Source of the DNA: an uncultured Planctomycetota bacterium
Lineage (GTDB): Bacteria > Planctomycetota > Phycisphaerae > Phycisphaerales > UBA5793
DNA length: 64,000 nt
NCBI GenBank assembly: GCA_900696685.1
Contig: CAADHA010000081.1
Coordinates: 1 to 64,000 of the forward strand
Direction: 5' to 3'
Part shown: positions 50,954-58,912 of the stretch, piece after piece
How positions within the stretch are numbered: position 1 is the stretch's first letter
Layout: every line of letters begins with the position of its first letter
The notes under the pieces: generated by a model
Told to the model about the DNA's origin: nothing
The model's input: the letters and a program-made list of their open reading frames with translations, nothing else
Database searches by the model: none
Position numbers and translations under genes: made by a program

Positions 50954-53719
50954 TCAAATCGCAAAACGCCGCAACACCACAGGTTCGCATTCCGAACTGC
51001 CGTTCACACTGCCCGCCACCATCAACCTCTCCAGCAGATATCGCCCCGCGGGGTCGCTGTGGTCGAGACTGCTCACCGTCAACATCCCCTTCCCGACGCG
51101 CGTGTGGAAGAGCATATCAAAGATACGCGGGCGGCGCTGGTCGTGGGTGTAGACGCAGCGCACCAGCGGATCAACGCAATCGACCAGGCCGAGGTCTTCG
51201 ACGGGGATCATCCGCGCGTAGGTGCGCGTCAGGTCCATGCCGAGGAGATCGACGATCCACTCGCTGTCGCACTCGCACAGCGGAGGCTCTTCGATGACCA
51301 GCGGACACTGGCCGAAGAACCACTCATAGTTCGTGCCCAGGCCGCCGCGCGCTTTTGAGGCGAGGAGCACGACGCGCCCGCCTGCGGCCATGAAGTCGAT
51401 GATTGCGTGCGTGAGTCTGTGGGTGAGGATGGTGTGCGCATCCGAGGGAATCGGCTCATCGAATCGCCAGGCGGGCAGGTGCGGCGCGAGGCGGGCGGGA
51501 TCGGGCAGGCGGTTGATCCACCGCTTGACCGGCAGGCCGAAGCCGCGCGAGTAGCCGCGTTCGAGTTCATCAGGCGCGGCGTCGGCGGAATCGAAGGGCA
51601 GGCCGTCAAGCCGATAGACGCGGGGCTGCGGCTGCGTCGGCGCGGCAGGGAAGAGCCAGATGTCCCAGGAGTTGGGTTCGAGACTCTCGGCGCGGGCGGT
51701 CAGGCGGACTCGCTGCGGGCGATCTCCCTCCGTCCCGGGCCACGGCACGTCAAACTCGACGGATGCAACTTCTCCAGGCGCGCACCGAAGCCCACGTTCA
51801 ATGAACGTGGGCTTCGGCGCGCCTGGCGCCTCAATGCTCAATCGCACTTCACCATCAAACGCGGTGCGCCCGAAGTTCGACAGCAGCACTTCGACGCGAT
51901 CGCGCGTCCCCGCAACAAACGACCGCCGGTGCTCAGGCGTGCGGAGAATGAGCGGCGCATCAGCGAGCCAGCCGCGCGTCTGATCGGGCGTGAAGCGCCA
52001 GCGGTCGAGATCATCCTTGAAGCCGCAGGTGCAGGCCGGGACATCCCGCAGGTGATTCATCACGATGCCGGCGTGGTTCGGATATTCGCGGAAGCGCTCG
52101 ATCTGGAACTGCCGGCCGAGCAGGTGATGGCGGTTGCTCTGCCGGCGCAGCCGCTCGACGATCTCAGGCCCATAGCGACCGGCCGACTCTCGCTCGAATC
52201 GTCGCCCGCTTTCGAACGAGGCCGGCAGCCACCACGGCCTCTCGCCTCCAATCGCCCGAGCGAGGCCCTCGAAGTCGGGCCACGATGAGAACGCGATCGT
52301 CTCGCCCATCACAAAGGGCTTGACGGGCAGCGTCGCCAGGGTGTCCTGAAGATCGGCGAGGTAATTCACCCAGCGATTGCTGTTATCGTAGGTGTGCTCA
52401 TCGTGCAGGTCAGTGCGCTCATGATCGGCCCAGGCGAAACTGGCGGTCTGCACCTGAAGCAGCGTGCCCGGCAGCATCGCCCGCGCCTGCTCCCACCACC
52501 ACTGCGCGAGTTGAGGATGAAAGCAAGGATGCTCGCACGTGGCGCTCACGATCACGACGCTCGGATGATTGCGATCTCGCCGCAGAAACGCGCTGTAGAG
52601 CCGCCGATACTCGGGCAGAAGGTCGTCATCCATCGGCGCGTGCCAGTTCGGATGCTCCTGCCAGATCAGCATGCCCGTCTCGTCGGCGAGGTCGAGGTAC
52701 CAGCGAGGCGGATACCACATGCAGAGACAGACGCAGTTGAAGCCCATCGCGCGGAGCGCGGCAAACTCCTCGCGCGCCTGCTGCGGCGTCGGCGCCGGGG
52801 CCATGTGCCGCGGCTCGTGGCCCCAGTGCAGCACGCCGCGCAGGTGGATGGGCGAGTCATTGAGCAGGATGCGCGTGCCGTCGACGCGCAACAAGCGGAA
52901 GCCGAAGCGGACCACGTGCGACTCGACCTGCCCGGCGGCGTCGATGAGGTGCACGCGCGCTTCGTAGAGGGCGGGATCGTCCGGCAGCCAGCGTCGGGGA
53001 CAGTCCACGCGCAGCGTCGCATGGGCCACCGCCATTCCCGCCGGAATCTCAACCTCGTTCTCGTGCGATGCGACGCCGCCGCCCGCATCGACGATCGACA
53101 GTCGCGCCCGACCGTCCTGCGCCGCGGCGCCGTCGAGTTCGATGGTGATGCCAACTTCGCCCGTCGTGGCGTCGGCGGCAACGGCGATGCCGTCCGGCCG
53201 GGCGTGCAGCGCGCCGCAGCCGAGGAGTCGCAGCGGTTGCCACAGGCCGCCGTGGTGCAGGCTGAGCATGTCGTGAAAGCCCTTGGTGATATGGCCGGGC
53301 ATCTCATCAACGCGGATGACGATGTCGAGTTCGCTTCCGGGCGGGGCATGCGCAGAGAGATCGAACTCGAAGGGGATGTAGTCGCCGCAGTGCAAGCCAA
53401 TTCGCCGGCCGTTGACCCACGCCGTCGCATGCGTCGCGGCGGCTTCGAAGTGCAGCAGTGTGCGCCTCCAGCGCCAATCCGCAGGAATCACGATTCGCCG
53501 ACGGTACCACGCGACGGTGTGAAACTCGACGCCAAGGTCGCGCTGCCACGCACCGGGCACCTCAACCGCGCGCCACGGCGGCTCGCGCAGCGGCTCGCTG
53601 AACCACGTCTCCGCCAGCCCGACGTTGCCGGGATCGGGGCGGATGTGCCAACAGCCGGTGAGGTCGATGGTCGAGTCGCCGGGCCGTCTCGAAGGGGATG
53701 AAGGGTGTTCGCTGGTCAA
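50954..53719 (-). CDS. Glycoside hydrolase family 2 protein
   Basis: 921 residues: N-terminal sugar-binding jelly roll (LTGCWHIRPDP, VPGAWQRDLG, ATHATAWVNGRRIGLHCGDYIPFEFDLS), Ig-like domain, then the TIM barrel (LLRVDGTRILLNDSPIHLRGVLHWGHEP, WYPPRWYLDLADETGMLIWQEHPN). By position Glu396 in VSATCEHP is the acid/base and Glu473 in VMGETIAFSSW the nucleophile; the usual Asn before the acid/base is Cys395. A C-terminal beta-sandwich and a large extension follow. No signal peptide is seen, so it probably acts in the cytoplasm on imported sugar. A perfect palindrome (51774-51826) is read inside a loop near residues 632-649. Confidence 0.9.
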   Translation of the reverse strand: MTSEHPSSPSRRPGDSTIDLTGCWHIRPDPGNVGLAETWFSEPLREPPWRAVEVPGAWQRDLGVEFHTVAWYRRRIVIPADWRWRRTLLHFEAAATHATAWVNGRRIGLHCGDYIPFEFDLSAHAPPGSELDIVIRVDEMPGHITKGFHDMLSLHHGGLWQPLRLLGCGALHARPDGIAVAADATTGEVGITIELDGAAAQDGRARLSIVDAGGGVASHENEVEIPAGMAVAHATLRVDCPRRWLPDDPALYEARVHLIDAAGQVESHVVRFGFRLLRVDGTRILLNDSPIHLRGVLHWGHEPRHMAPAPTPQQAREEFAALRAMGFNCVCLCMWYPPRWYLDLADETGMLIWQEHPNWHAPMDDDLLPEYRRLYSAFLRRDRNHPSVVIVSATCEHPCFHPQLAQWWWEQARAMLPGTLLQVQTASFAWADHERTDLHDEHTYDNSNRWVNYLADLQDTLATLPVKPFVMGETIAFSSWPDFEGLARAIGGERPWWLPASFESGRRFERESAGRYGPEIVERLRRQSNRHHLLGRQFQIERFREYPNHAGIVMNHLRDVPACTCGFKDDLDRWRFTPDQTRGWLADAPLILRTPEHRRSFVAGTRDRVEVLLSNFGRTAFDGEVRLSIEAPGAPKPTFIERGLRCAPGEVASVEFDVPWPGTEGDRPQRVRLTARAESLEPNSWDIWLFPAAPTQPQPRVYRLDGLPFDSADAAPDELERGYSRGFGLPVKRWINRLPDPARLAPHLPAWRFDEPIPSDAHTILTHRLTHAIIDFMAAGGRVVLLASKARGGLGTNYEWFFGQCPLVIEEPPLCECDSEWIVDLLGMDLTRTYARMIPVEDLGLVDCVDPLVRCVYTHDQRRPRIFDMLFHTRVGKGMLTVSSLDHSDPAGRYLLERLMVAGSVNGSSECEPVVLRRFAI
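51774..51826. repeat. Perfect palindromic element within the GH2 coding sequence
   Basis: Left arm CCAGGCGCGC (51774-51783), AC bulge, CGAAGCCCACGTTCA (51786-51800); one-base centre at 51801; right arm TGAACGTGGGCTTCG (51802-51816) and GCGCGCCTGG (51817-51826). All 25 paired bases match. It is read in frame as part of GAPKPTFIERGLRCAPG between two beta-strands, a loop where related domains are shorter. I take it to be an inserted palindromic repeat rather than a terminator. Confidence 0.88.
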
Positions 53720-54035
53720 GGGGAAAGCCCGTCAGGTCAGGCGAATGGCGAAAGCGTAGTCCGCAGGCGAATCCACGCCGCCGGGTGGCGGATGGCCAAA
53801 TCTTTGGCCTGAATTCGCCACTTGCCGGCCCGTCGGCCCGACTCCCGGCGCGAACCACAAGATCGCCGACCCCCTTGCGGACGCGCCGACGCGGCCCATA
53901 CAGGGAAACGACCCTGATATGAGCGCGTTCTCGCGGCTGCTCGCCATTGGGAACGTACCTTGCATCACTGTGATTGAGGCATCAAATCGATTCGCCGGGC
54001 GCGGTCGGATTCATCATCATCAAAGGAGAGGCAAC
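53720..54035. other. Divergent intergenic region between GH2 and a secreted-protein gene
   Basis: 316 bases. I see a ribosome-binding site AAAGGAGAGG (54022-54031) for the plus-strand gene and a short dyad ATCAC-T-GTGAT (53964-53974) that could bind a regulator. No ORF or RNA gene is recognised. Confidence 0.6.
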
Positions 54036-55739
54036 ATGCCTTGGAACTCGCAACGTCGTCTGATCGTCGGAAGCGCCGCGGCCATCCTGTTCGCAGCCGG
54101 AAGTCTGCTTCACGCCCAACTTGCTCCTGAGTGGATCAGCCGCCTGCCCGTCGGCACGTCGCTCACGGCCGGTCTCAAGCACATGGTCATCGACGGCGCG
54201 GGCGTCACCTACATCGCCGGAATCCACGGTTCATCCTCCAACACCGACATCATCACCGCCGCATACCTTCCCGACGGCTCCCCCCTCTGGCAGCGAACCT
54301 TCAACGGACCCGGCAACTGGCACGACCAGGCGCGCGGCCTCGCGCTTGGACCCGGCGGACTGCTCTACGTCTGCGGCAACACGCCCGGGCCCGGCTCCTA
54401 CGCCAACGTCCTGCTGCTCAAGTACGACGCGGCCACGGGCAATCTGCTCAACACCATCCAGTACAGCAGCGGGCCGGGACTCTCGGAGCACGCCGGCTCG
54501 GTCGCGGTGGACTCGGCGGGCAACGTCTACCTCGCGGGCGGCACGGTCGGCGACGGGACGGACGCGATGATTCTCAAGTTCAATGCCGCCGGCGCGTTCC
54601 AGTGGAAGCGAGTGTGGCACGGCCCTGCCCAAGCACCCTACTCGCTTGACAACGCGCTTCAGATCCTCGTCGAGCAGTCCGGCAATCCCGTCGTACTCGT
54701 CCACGGCGTGATGGGCTCGCTCCAGCCCGACTACGTCGTTCTCAAGTTGAACCCGGATAACGGTCAGAACCTCTGGGAGATGCGCTGGGGCGGCAACGGC
54801 GGCGACTACCCCCTCGAGATGCTCCTCGACGCCTCGGGCGACCTCTTCGTCACGGGATCGTCCATCATCACGGGAACCAACCGCTACGGCACGATCCGCG
54901 TGCGCGGCACCGACGGCCTGGTGCTCTGGCAGTCTTCCGAGGGGATTCTCAATCACAACTCAGCGAGAGGCCTGGCCATCGACGGAGCCGGCGGCGTCTA
55001 CGTCACCGGCAGCGTCGATCCCGACACCGACCGCAGCAACTCGAACGACAACTTCTACAGCGTGAAACTCGACGCAGGCAGCGGCGCGCGGCTCTGGTCG
55101 CACTCCTACGGCGCCAATTGCGTCTACTGCCTCGACTTTCCCGCGAGCGTGATCGCCGACTCGGCGGGACATGTCTTCATCGCCGGCTACACCGTTTCGG
55201 CCCCGTACAGCGGCGACATGATCCTCTTCCAACTCGACGCCGCCACGGGCCTGGAGCAGAATCGCGGCATCGTCGCGGGCAACCTGCAGGAGGAGGTCGT
55301 CTACTCGCGCCTCATGCGCTTCGACCGCGCCGAGAGCCTGCACATCGGCGCCGACTTCTACAACGCCAACACAGGCGCGTACGACATGTCGATCATCAAG
55401 TACGCGAGCCAGTCAGATCGTTTGGCTCTGGCCGTGGACGCGACCTGCCCCGGCGGCGGACCCATCCGCGTCGAGTGGTCCGGCGCGACGGGCGGCGGGC
55501 AGGCGGCGCTCATCTTCGCGCGCAACACAGGATCGTTCCGCGTGCCCAACGGCAATCCCTGCGCCGGCACAGTGCTCGGCCTCGGCTCCAGCCAGATTCA
55601 ACTCGCCTGGCAGGGCACCGCGGGCGCCGACGGCTCGCGCGTGCTTAACGCCAATGCCGGCCCGGGCGCCTGCGGCGGCTCCATGCAACTGCTCGACCTC
55701 GCGACGTGCCGTGTGAGCAACGTCGCACGATTGGAGTGA
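54036..55739 (+). CDS. Secreted beta-propeller (SBBP-like) protein with Cys-containing SNVV-type module
   Basis: 567 residues; ATG 54036 follows a strong AAAGGAGAGG. Signal peptide ends near LLHAQ. Residues about 40-460 consist of repeats of the form A-G-x-V-Y-x-A-G-x-T/I followed by D-x-x-x-x-K-x-D/N-A-A-T-G (for example VDSAGNVYLAGGTVGDGTDAMILKFNAAG and IDGAGGVYVTGSVDPD), typical of SBBP/PQQ-like propellers. From residue 471 comes a Cys-containing module (CPGGGPIRVEWSGAT ... CRVSNVARLE) like that of the gene at 46485. Extracellular, function unknown. Confidence 0.88.
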   Translation: MPWNSQRRLIVGSAAAILFAAGSLLHAQLAPEWISRLPVGTSLTAGLKHMVIDGAGVTYIAGIHGSSSNTDIITAAYLPDGSPLWQRTFNGPGNWHDQARGLALGPGGLLYVCGNTPGPGSYANVLLLKYDAATGNLLNTIQYSSGPGLSEHAGSVAVDSAGNVYLAGGTVGDGTDAMILKFNAAGAFQWKRVWHGPAQAPYSLDNALQILVEQSGNPVVLVHGVMGSLQPDYVVLKLNPDNGQNLWEMRWGGNGGDYPLEMLLDASGDLFVTGSSIITGTNRYGTIRVRGTDGLVLWQSSEGILNHNSARGLAIDGAGGVYVTGSVDPDTDRSNSNDNFYSVKLDAGSGARLWSHSYGANCVYCLDFPASVIADSAGHVFIAGYTVSAPYSGDMILFQLDAATGLEQNRGIVAGNLQEEVVYSRLMRFDRAESLHIGADFYNANTGAYDMSIIKYASQSDRLALAVDATCPGGGPIRVEWSGATGGGQAALIFARNTGSFRVPNGNPCAGTVLGLGSSQIQLAWQGTAGADGSRVLNANAGPGACGGSMQLLDLATCRVSNVARLE

Positions 55740-55800
55740 ACGGCAGGACGTTGTGTCGCTCGCCGTTGCGGCGGGATGACTCGAAACCGGAGGTGACACG

Positions 55801-57141
55801 ATGATCGCTCGAAATGCATCTGCTTCTTCCTTCGCGCGATGCGCTCTGGTCGTGTGGATCAGCGCCATCGGCGCCACGGCGTCGGCCCAGCCGCGCTACG
55901 ACGCGCGCCTTCTCGGAGGCTCCGGAGGCGTCGCGGCCATGAACGAATCCGCCTTCGTCGTCGGCACGACCACCACCAGCGGCCAGCGCGCGTGGGTGGC
56001 CGACCCTGACTTCCGCCTGCTGCCGATGCCGCCTGGAATGCGCAGCAGCGTCGCCAACGACATCAACGATCTCGGCCAGATCGTCGGCGCCATCGGTCCA
56101 TCCGATTACTCCGTCGAGTTCGGCGGCAAGGCGGCGCTCTGGACCCCCGACGGACAGGGCGGCTATGACGTCGAGATTCTCAGCGGCCTGCAAGGCGAAG
56201 TCGCCAGCCTCGCCATGGCTCTCAACAACCTCGGCGACATCGTCGGCTACTCCTTCGGAGGCATGTATCGGCGGCCCCTGCTCTTCCGCAGCGGAGGCAG
56301 CGCGATCGATCTCTTTTCGACCGGCATTTTCGACCCCTCCGACGTCAACGACCGGCGCATGGTCGTCGACCACTCCTTCACGGTCAAGAGGCTGAATCTC
56401 AACACGATGACGGCGGAGGACCTCGGCGTGCCGCCCGGCAACTACCTTGCCACCACCGCCAAGTCCATCAACGAGAGCAACCAGGTCGCCGGCCTGGCGA
56501 TCCTCACCAGCGGAGGCAACTGCGACCGCGTCGCGGCCCGATACACCGACGGCGTCGGCTGGGAAGTCTTCTCATCGTGCGGACAATGGAACGGCGCCTA
56601 TGACCTCAACGACCTCGGCGACCTGGTCATGCGCCTCAACGTGGCGCCGTACGTGCGCTTCGAGGGTCTCGGGACGTTCCAGATCGAGACGCTCATCAAC
56701 GACCCGCCCGTCGGGCACTGGTACGTCGTCAACTCCTACGGCCTGGCGATCAACAACTCGCGACAGATGGCGGTCTTCGCCCACAACCCGCAGACCGGCG
56801 AAGCGGGGGCCGTGCTGCTTACGCCCGTCGACCTCTACTCGCTCTCGGTGGCGAACCTCGTCGGCGGCGCGGATGCGGTCTTCAGCATCCAAGGCGCGAC
56901 GCCGCTGCTCAACCAGTACCTTGTCTACAGCCTGCGCGGCCCCGGCTCGACGTATGTTCGTCAACTCAACGTCACGCTCGATCTCGCCCGGCCGGTCCTC
57001 TTCGCCTCGGGGCGGGCGGACCAGAACGGCGCGTTCGAGGCGACCGTGCGCATTCCCCGCGCCGCCAGCGGCCGCAGAGTCTGGTTCCAGGGCGCCGAGA
57101 TGAACCGCACCACCAGGGTCGTCGAGGCAGTGGTGCGCTGA
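55801..57141 (+). CDS. Secreted HAF-repeat protein with Cys-free SNVV-type module (copy 1)
   Basis: 446 residues. Signal peptide ending near GATASAQ, then HAF-type repeats: VGTTTTSGQRAWV, INDLGQIVGAIG, LNNLGDIVGYSFGG, VNDRRMVVDHSF, INESNQVAGLAI, LNDLGDLVMRLN and INNSRQMAVFAHN. The last 97 residues (from VANLVGGADAVF) form the module that ends RTTRVVEAVVR. The next gene is a paralogue with the same layout, 103 bases downstream, so this is a tandem duplication. Extracellular role unknown. Confidence 0.87.
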   Translation: MIARNASASSFARCALVVWISAIGATASAQPRYDARLLGGSGGVAAMNESAFVVGTTTTSGQRAWVADPDFRLLPMPPGMRSSVANDINDLGQIVGAIGPSDYSVEFGGKAALWTPDGQGGYDVEILSGLQGEVASLAMALNNLGDIVGYSFGGMYRRPLLFRSGGSAIDLFSTGIFDPSDVNDRRMVVDHSFTVKRLNLNTMTAEDLGVPPGNYLATTAKSINESNQVAGLAILTSGGNCDRVAARYTDGVGWEVFSSCGQWNGAYDLNDLGDLVMRLNVAPYVRFEGLGTFQIETLINDPPVGHWYVVNSYGLAINNSRQMAVFAHNPQTGEAGAVLLTPVDLYSLSVANLVGGADAVFSIQGATPLLNQYLVYSLRGPGSTYVRQLNVTLDLARPVLFASGRADQNGAFEATVRIPRAASGRRVWFQGAEMNRTTRVVEAVVR

Positions 57142-57244
57142 CCCGGGCTTCAGCGTCCGGCGCGCGATCGCGCGCCGGATCAAGGTGAAATCCTCGTTGG
57201 CGACCGCCCTCGGAGTCACCACGATCAAGCAAGGTGAGGCTGCA

Positions 57245-58555
57245 ATGTTCACGCTCAGATCCATTCATGCGTTGCTCTGCCTTCTCATCTGGACCTCCAT
57301 CGGCCGCGCGGCGCCGCCTTCCTATGAGGTCCGGTTCCTCGGAGAGGGTTACACAGGCACGGCCATCAACGAAGCGGGTTCAGTCGTCGGCAACCTCAAC
57401 GTGGATGGAACGCGCCTGCGGGCCGCGGTCTCGCACGGCGGGCAGCCGCTCGATCTGCTCCCCCTTCCCCCGGGTATGGAGACTTCTCGCGCCAACGACA
57501 TCAACGACGCCGGCGTGATCGTCGGAGCGGTGTGCCCCAACCAGTACGTCATCACGCAGCCGCTCGCGGCCGTCTGGAGGCCCGTCGGTCAGTCGTACGA
57601 GGTCGAGTTGCTCGGCACGCTTCAGGGCGATCCCTACAGCAGCGCCTACGCGATCAACAACCTCGGCGACATCGTCGGCGGCTCGGGCTTCTTCGGATGG
57701 AACCTCGGCAACCCTGTCCTGTTTACCGGCAGCGGGCCGGTGCGCCTGCCGCACATCGACGCCGCCTCGGACGTGAATGACCGACGCCGCGTCCTGTCGG
57801 GTCCGCAACTGCTCGACCTCGACACAATGCAGGTGCAGACGTTCCCGCTGCCGCCGGGCAATTGGCAGGGCTTCGCCGCCGCCGCTCTCAACAACTACGA
57901 CGACTTCGCGGGCTATGTCGTGGGATTCTCCGGGTGCAGCACTTTCCCCATCCGATACCGCCAGAACAGCGGCTGGCACTTCCTCGGCGGCTGCGCCACC
58001 ACCACGAGCGCCACCGCGATCAACGATCGCGGCGACACGCTCTTCTACTACTACTACACGGCGTCGGGCGTCTACCTTGAAGGTGAAGGCTCGTTCGGCA
58101 TCGGCGAGTTGATCGATCCTTCGCAGGGCCCCTGGCTCATCGAGTGGTTCGGCGCCAACGACATCAATGAGTCGCGTCAGATCGTCGCGTACGCCATCAA
58201 CCTCTCAACGAACGCGCGCGGCGCCGTACTGCTCACGCCTTTCAATCGGTATTCCGTCGAGGTCGGGAATCTTGCAGGCGGGACGAATGCAGCGTTCACC
58301 ATACAGGGTGCGACGCCGCTCGCCAGCCAGTACCTCGTCTACAGCCTGCGCGGGACCGGCTCGACATATGTTCGTCAACTCAATGTCACGCTCGGCGTCG
58401 CTCAGCCGGTCCTCTTCGCCTCGGGCCGCGCGGACCAGAACGGATTGTTCGAGACCACCGTTCGCGTTCCGCATGCCGCAACGGGACGCACGGTCTGGTT
58501 TCAGGGCGCGGAGATGAACCGCACCACCAACGTCGTGAGCAGAGTCGTGCAGTAG
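57245..58555 (+). CDS. Secreted HAF-repeat protein with Cys-free SNVV-type module (copy 2)
   Basis: 436 residues from ATG 57245, preceded by AAGGTGAGG; an earlier in-frame ATG at 57185 lacks a signal peptide directly after it. Signal peptide ends near SIGRAA. HAF repeats: INEAGSVVGNLN, INDAGVIVGAVC, INNLGDIVGGSG, VNDRRRVLSGP, LNNYDDFAGYVV and INDRGDTLFYYY. The final 97 residues (VGNLAGGTNAAF ... RTTNVVSRVVQ) are nearly the same as in the upstream copy, closer than the rest of the protein. Confidence 0.87.
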   Translation: MFTLRSIHALLCLLIWTSIGRAAPPSYEVRFLGEGYTGTAINEAGSVVGNLNVDGTRLRAAVSHGGQPLDLLPLPPGMETSRANDINDAGVIVGAVCPNQYVITQPLAAVWRPVGQSYEVELLGTLQGDPYSSAYAINNLGDIVGGSGFFGWNLGNPVLFTGSGPVRLPHIDAASDVNDRRRVLSGPQLLDLDTMQVQTFPLPPGNWQGFAAAALNNYDDFAGYVVGFSGCSTFPIRYRQNSGWHFLGGCATTTSATAINDRGDTLFYYYYTASGVYLEGEGSFGIGELIDPSQGPWLIEWFGANDINESRQIVAYAINLSTNARGAVLLTPFNRYSVEVGNLAGGTNAAFTIQGATPLASQYLVYSLRGTGSTYVRQLNVTLGVAQPVLFASGRADQNGLFETTVRVPHAATGRTVWFQGAEMNRTTNVVSRVVQ

Positions 58556-58912
58556 CACCGTCGTCGCGACCGAATCTCTGGACCGCCGCCGCTCGGCGCA
58601 TGCCTGAGAGGGCCTCGGCTCGCCCTCTCGAGGCGATCGCGGCCGCCGGACCAATGCACGCGATTCTGCGTCTCGGAGTCGCGGCCAGAGGCACTTCCCC
58701 GCGGGCGTTTCGATGGATTGCACGTCGCACGCTCACTCTTCCCACAACGTCCGCAGTTATCGCACCCGCCCTATTCCCGTGCTGCCCGCACCTCTTCTGG
58801 GTCGCCGCGCTCATGCCGTCCCCGCAAACATCCGACAAGGGACAGTGCGCGCCCGGCATCGGCTGGGCTGGATGGGACCCATCAGGACCAACAAGACAAC
58901 CGGAGGTCAGCG
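58556..58912 (+). other. Intergenic region upstream of the coiled-coil lipoprotein gene
   Basis: 357 bases without a recognised gene or repeat. It must contain the promoter of the coiled-coil gene; its ribosome-binding site GGAGG lies just before the start at 58913. I see no hairpin with a T-run that would end the upstream transcript. Confidence 0.55.

Noticed and set aside
51786-51816. The GH2-gene palindrome as an intrinsic terminator
   Set aside because: It lies in the middle of a continuous reading frame, has no T-run on either strand, and the protein continues with a normal fold after it.
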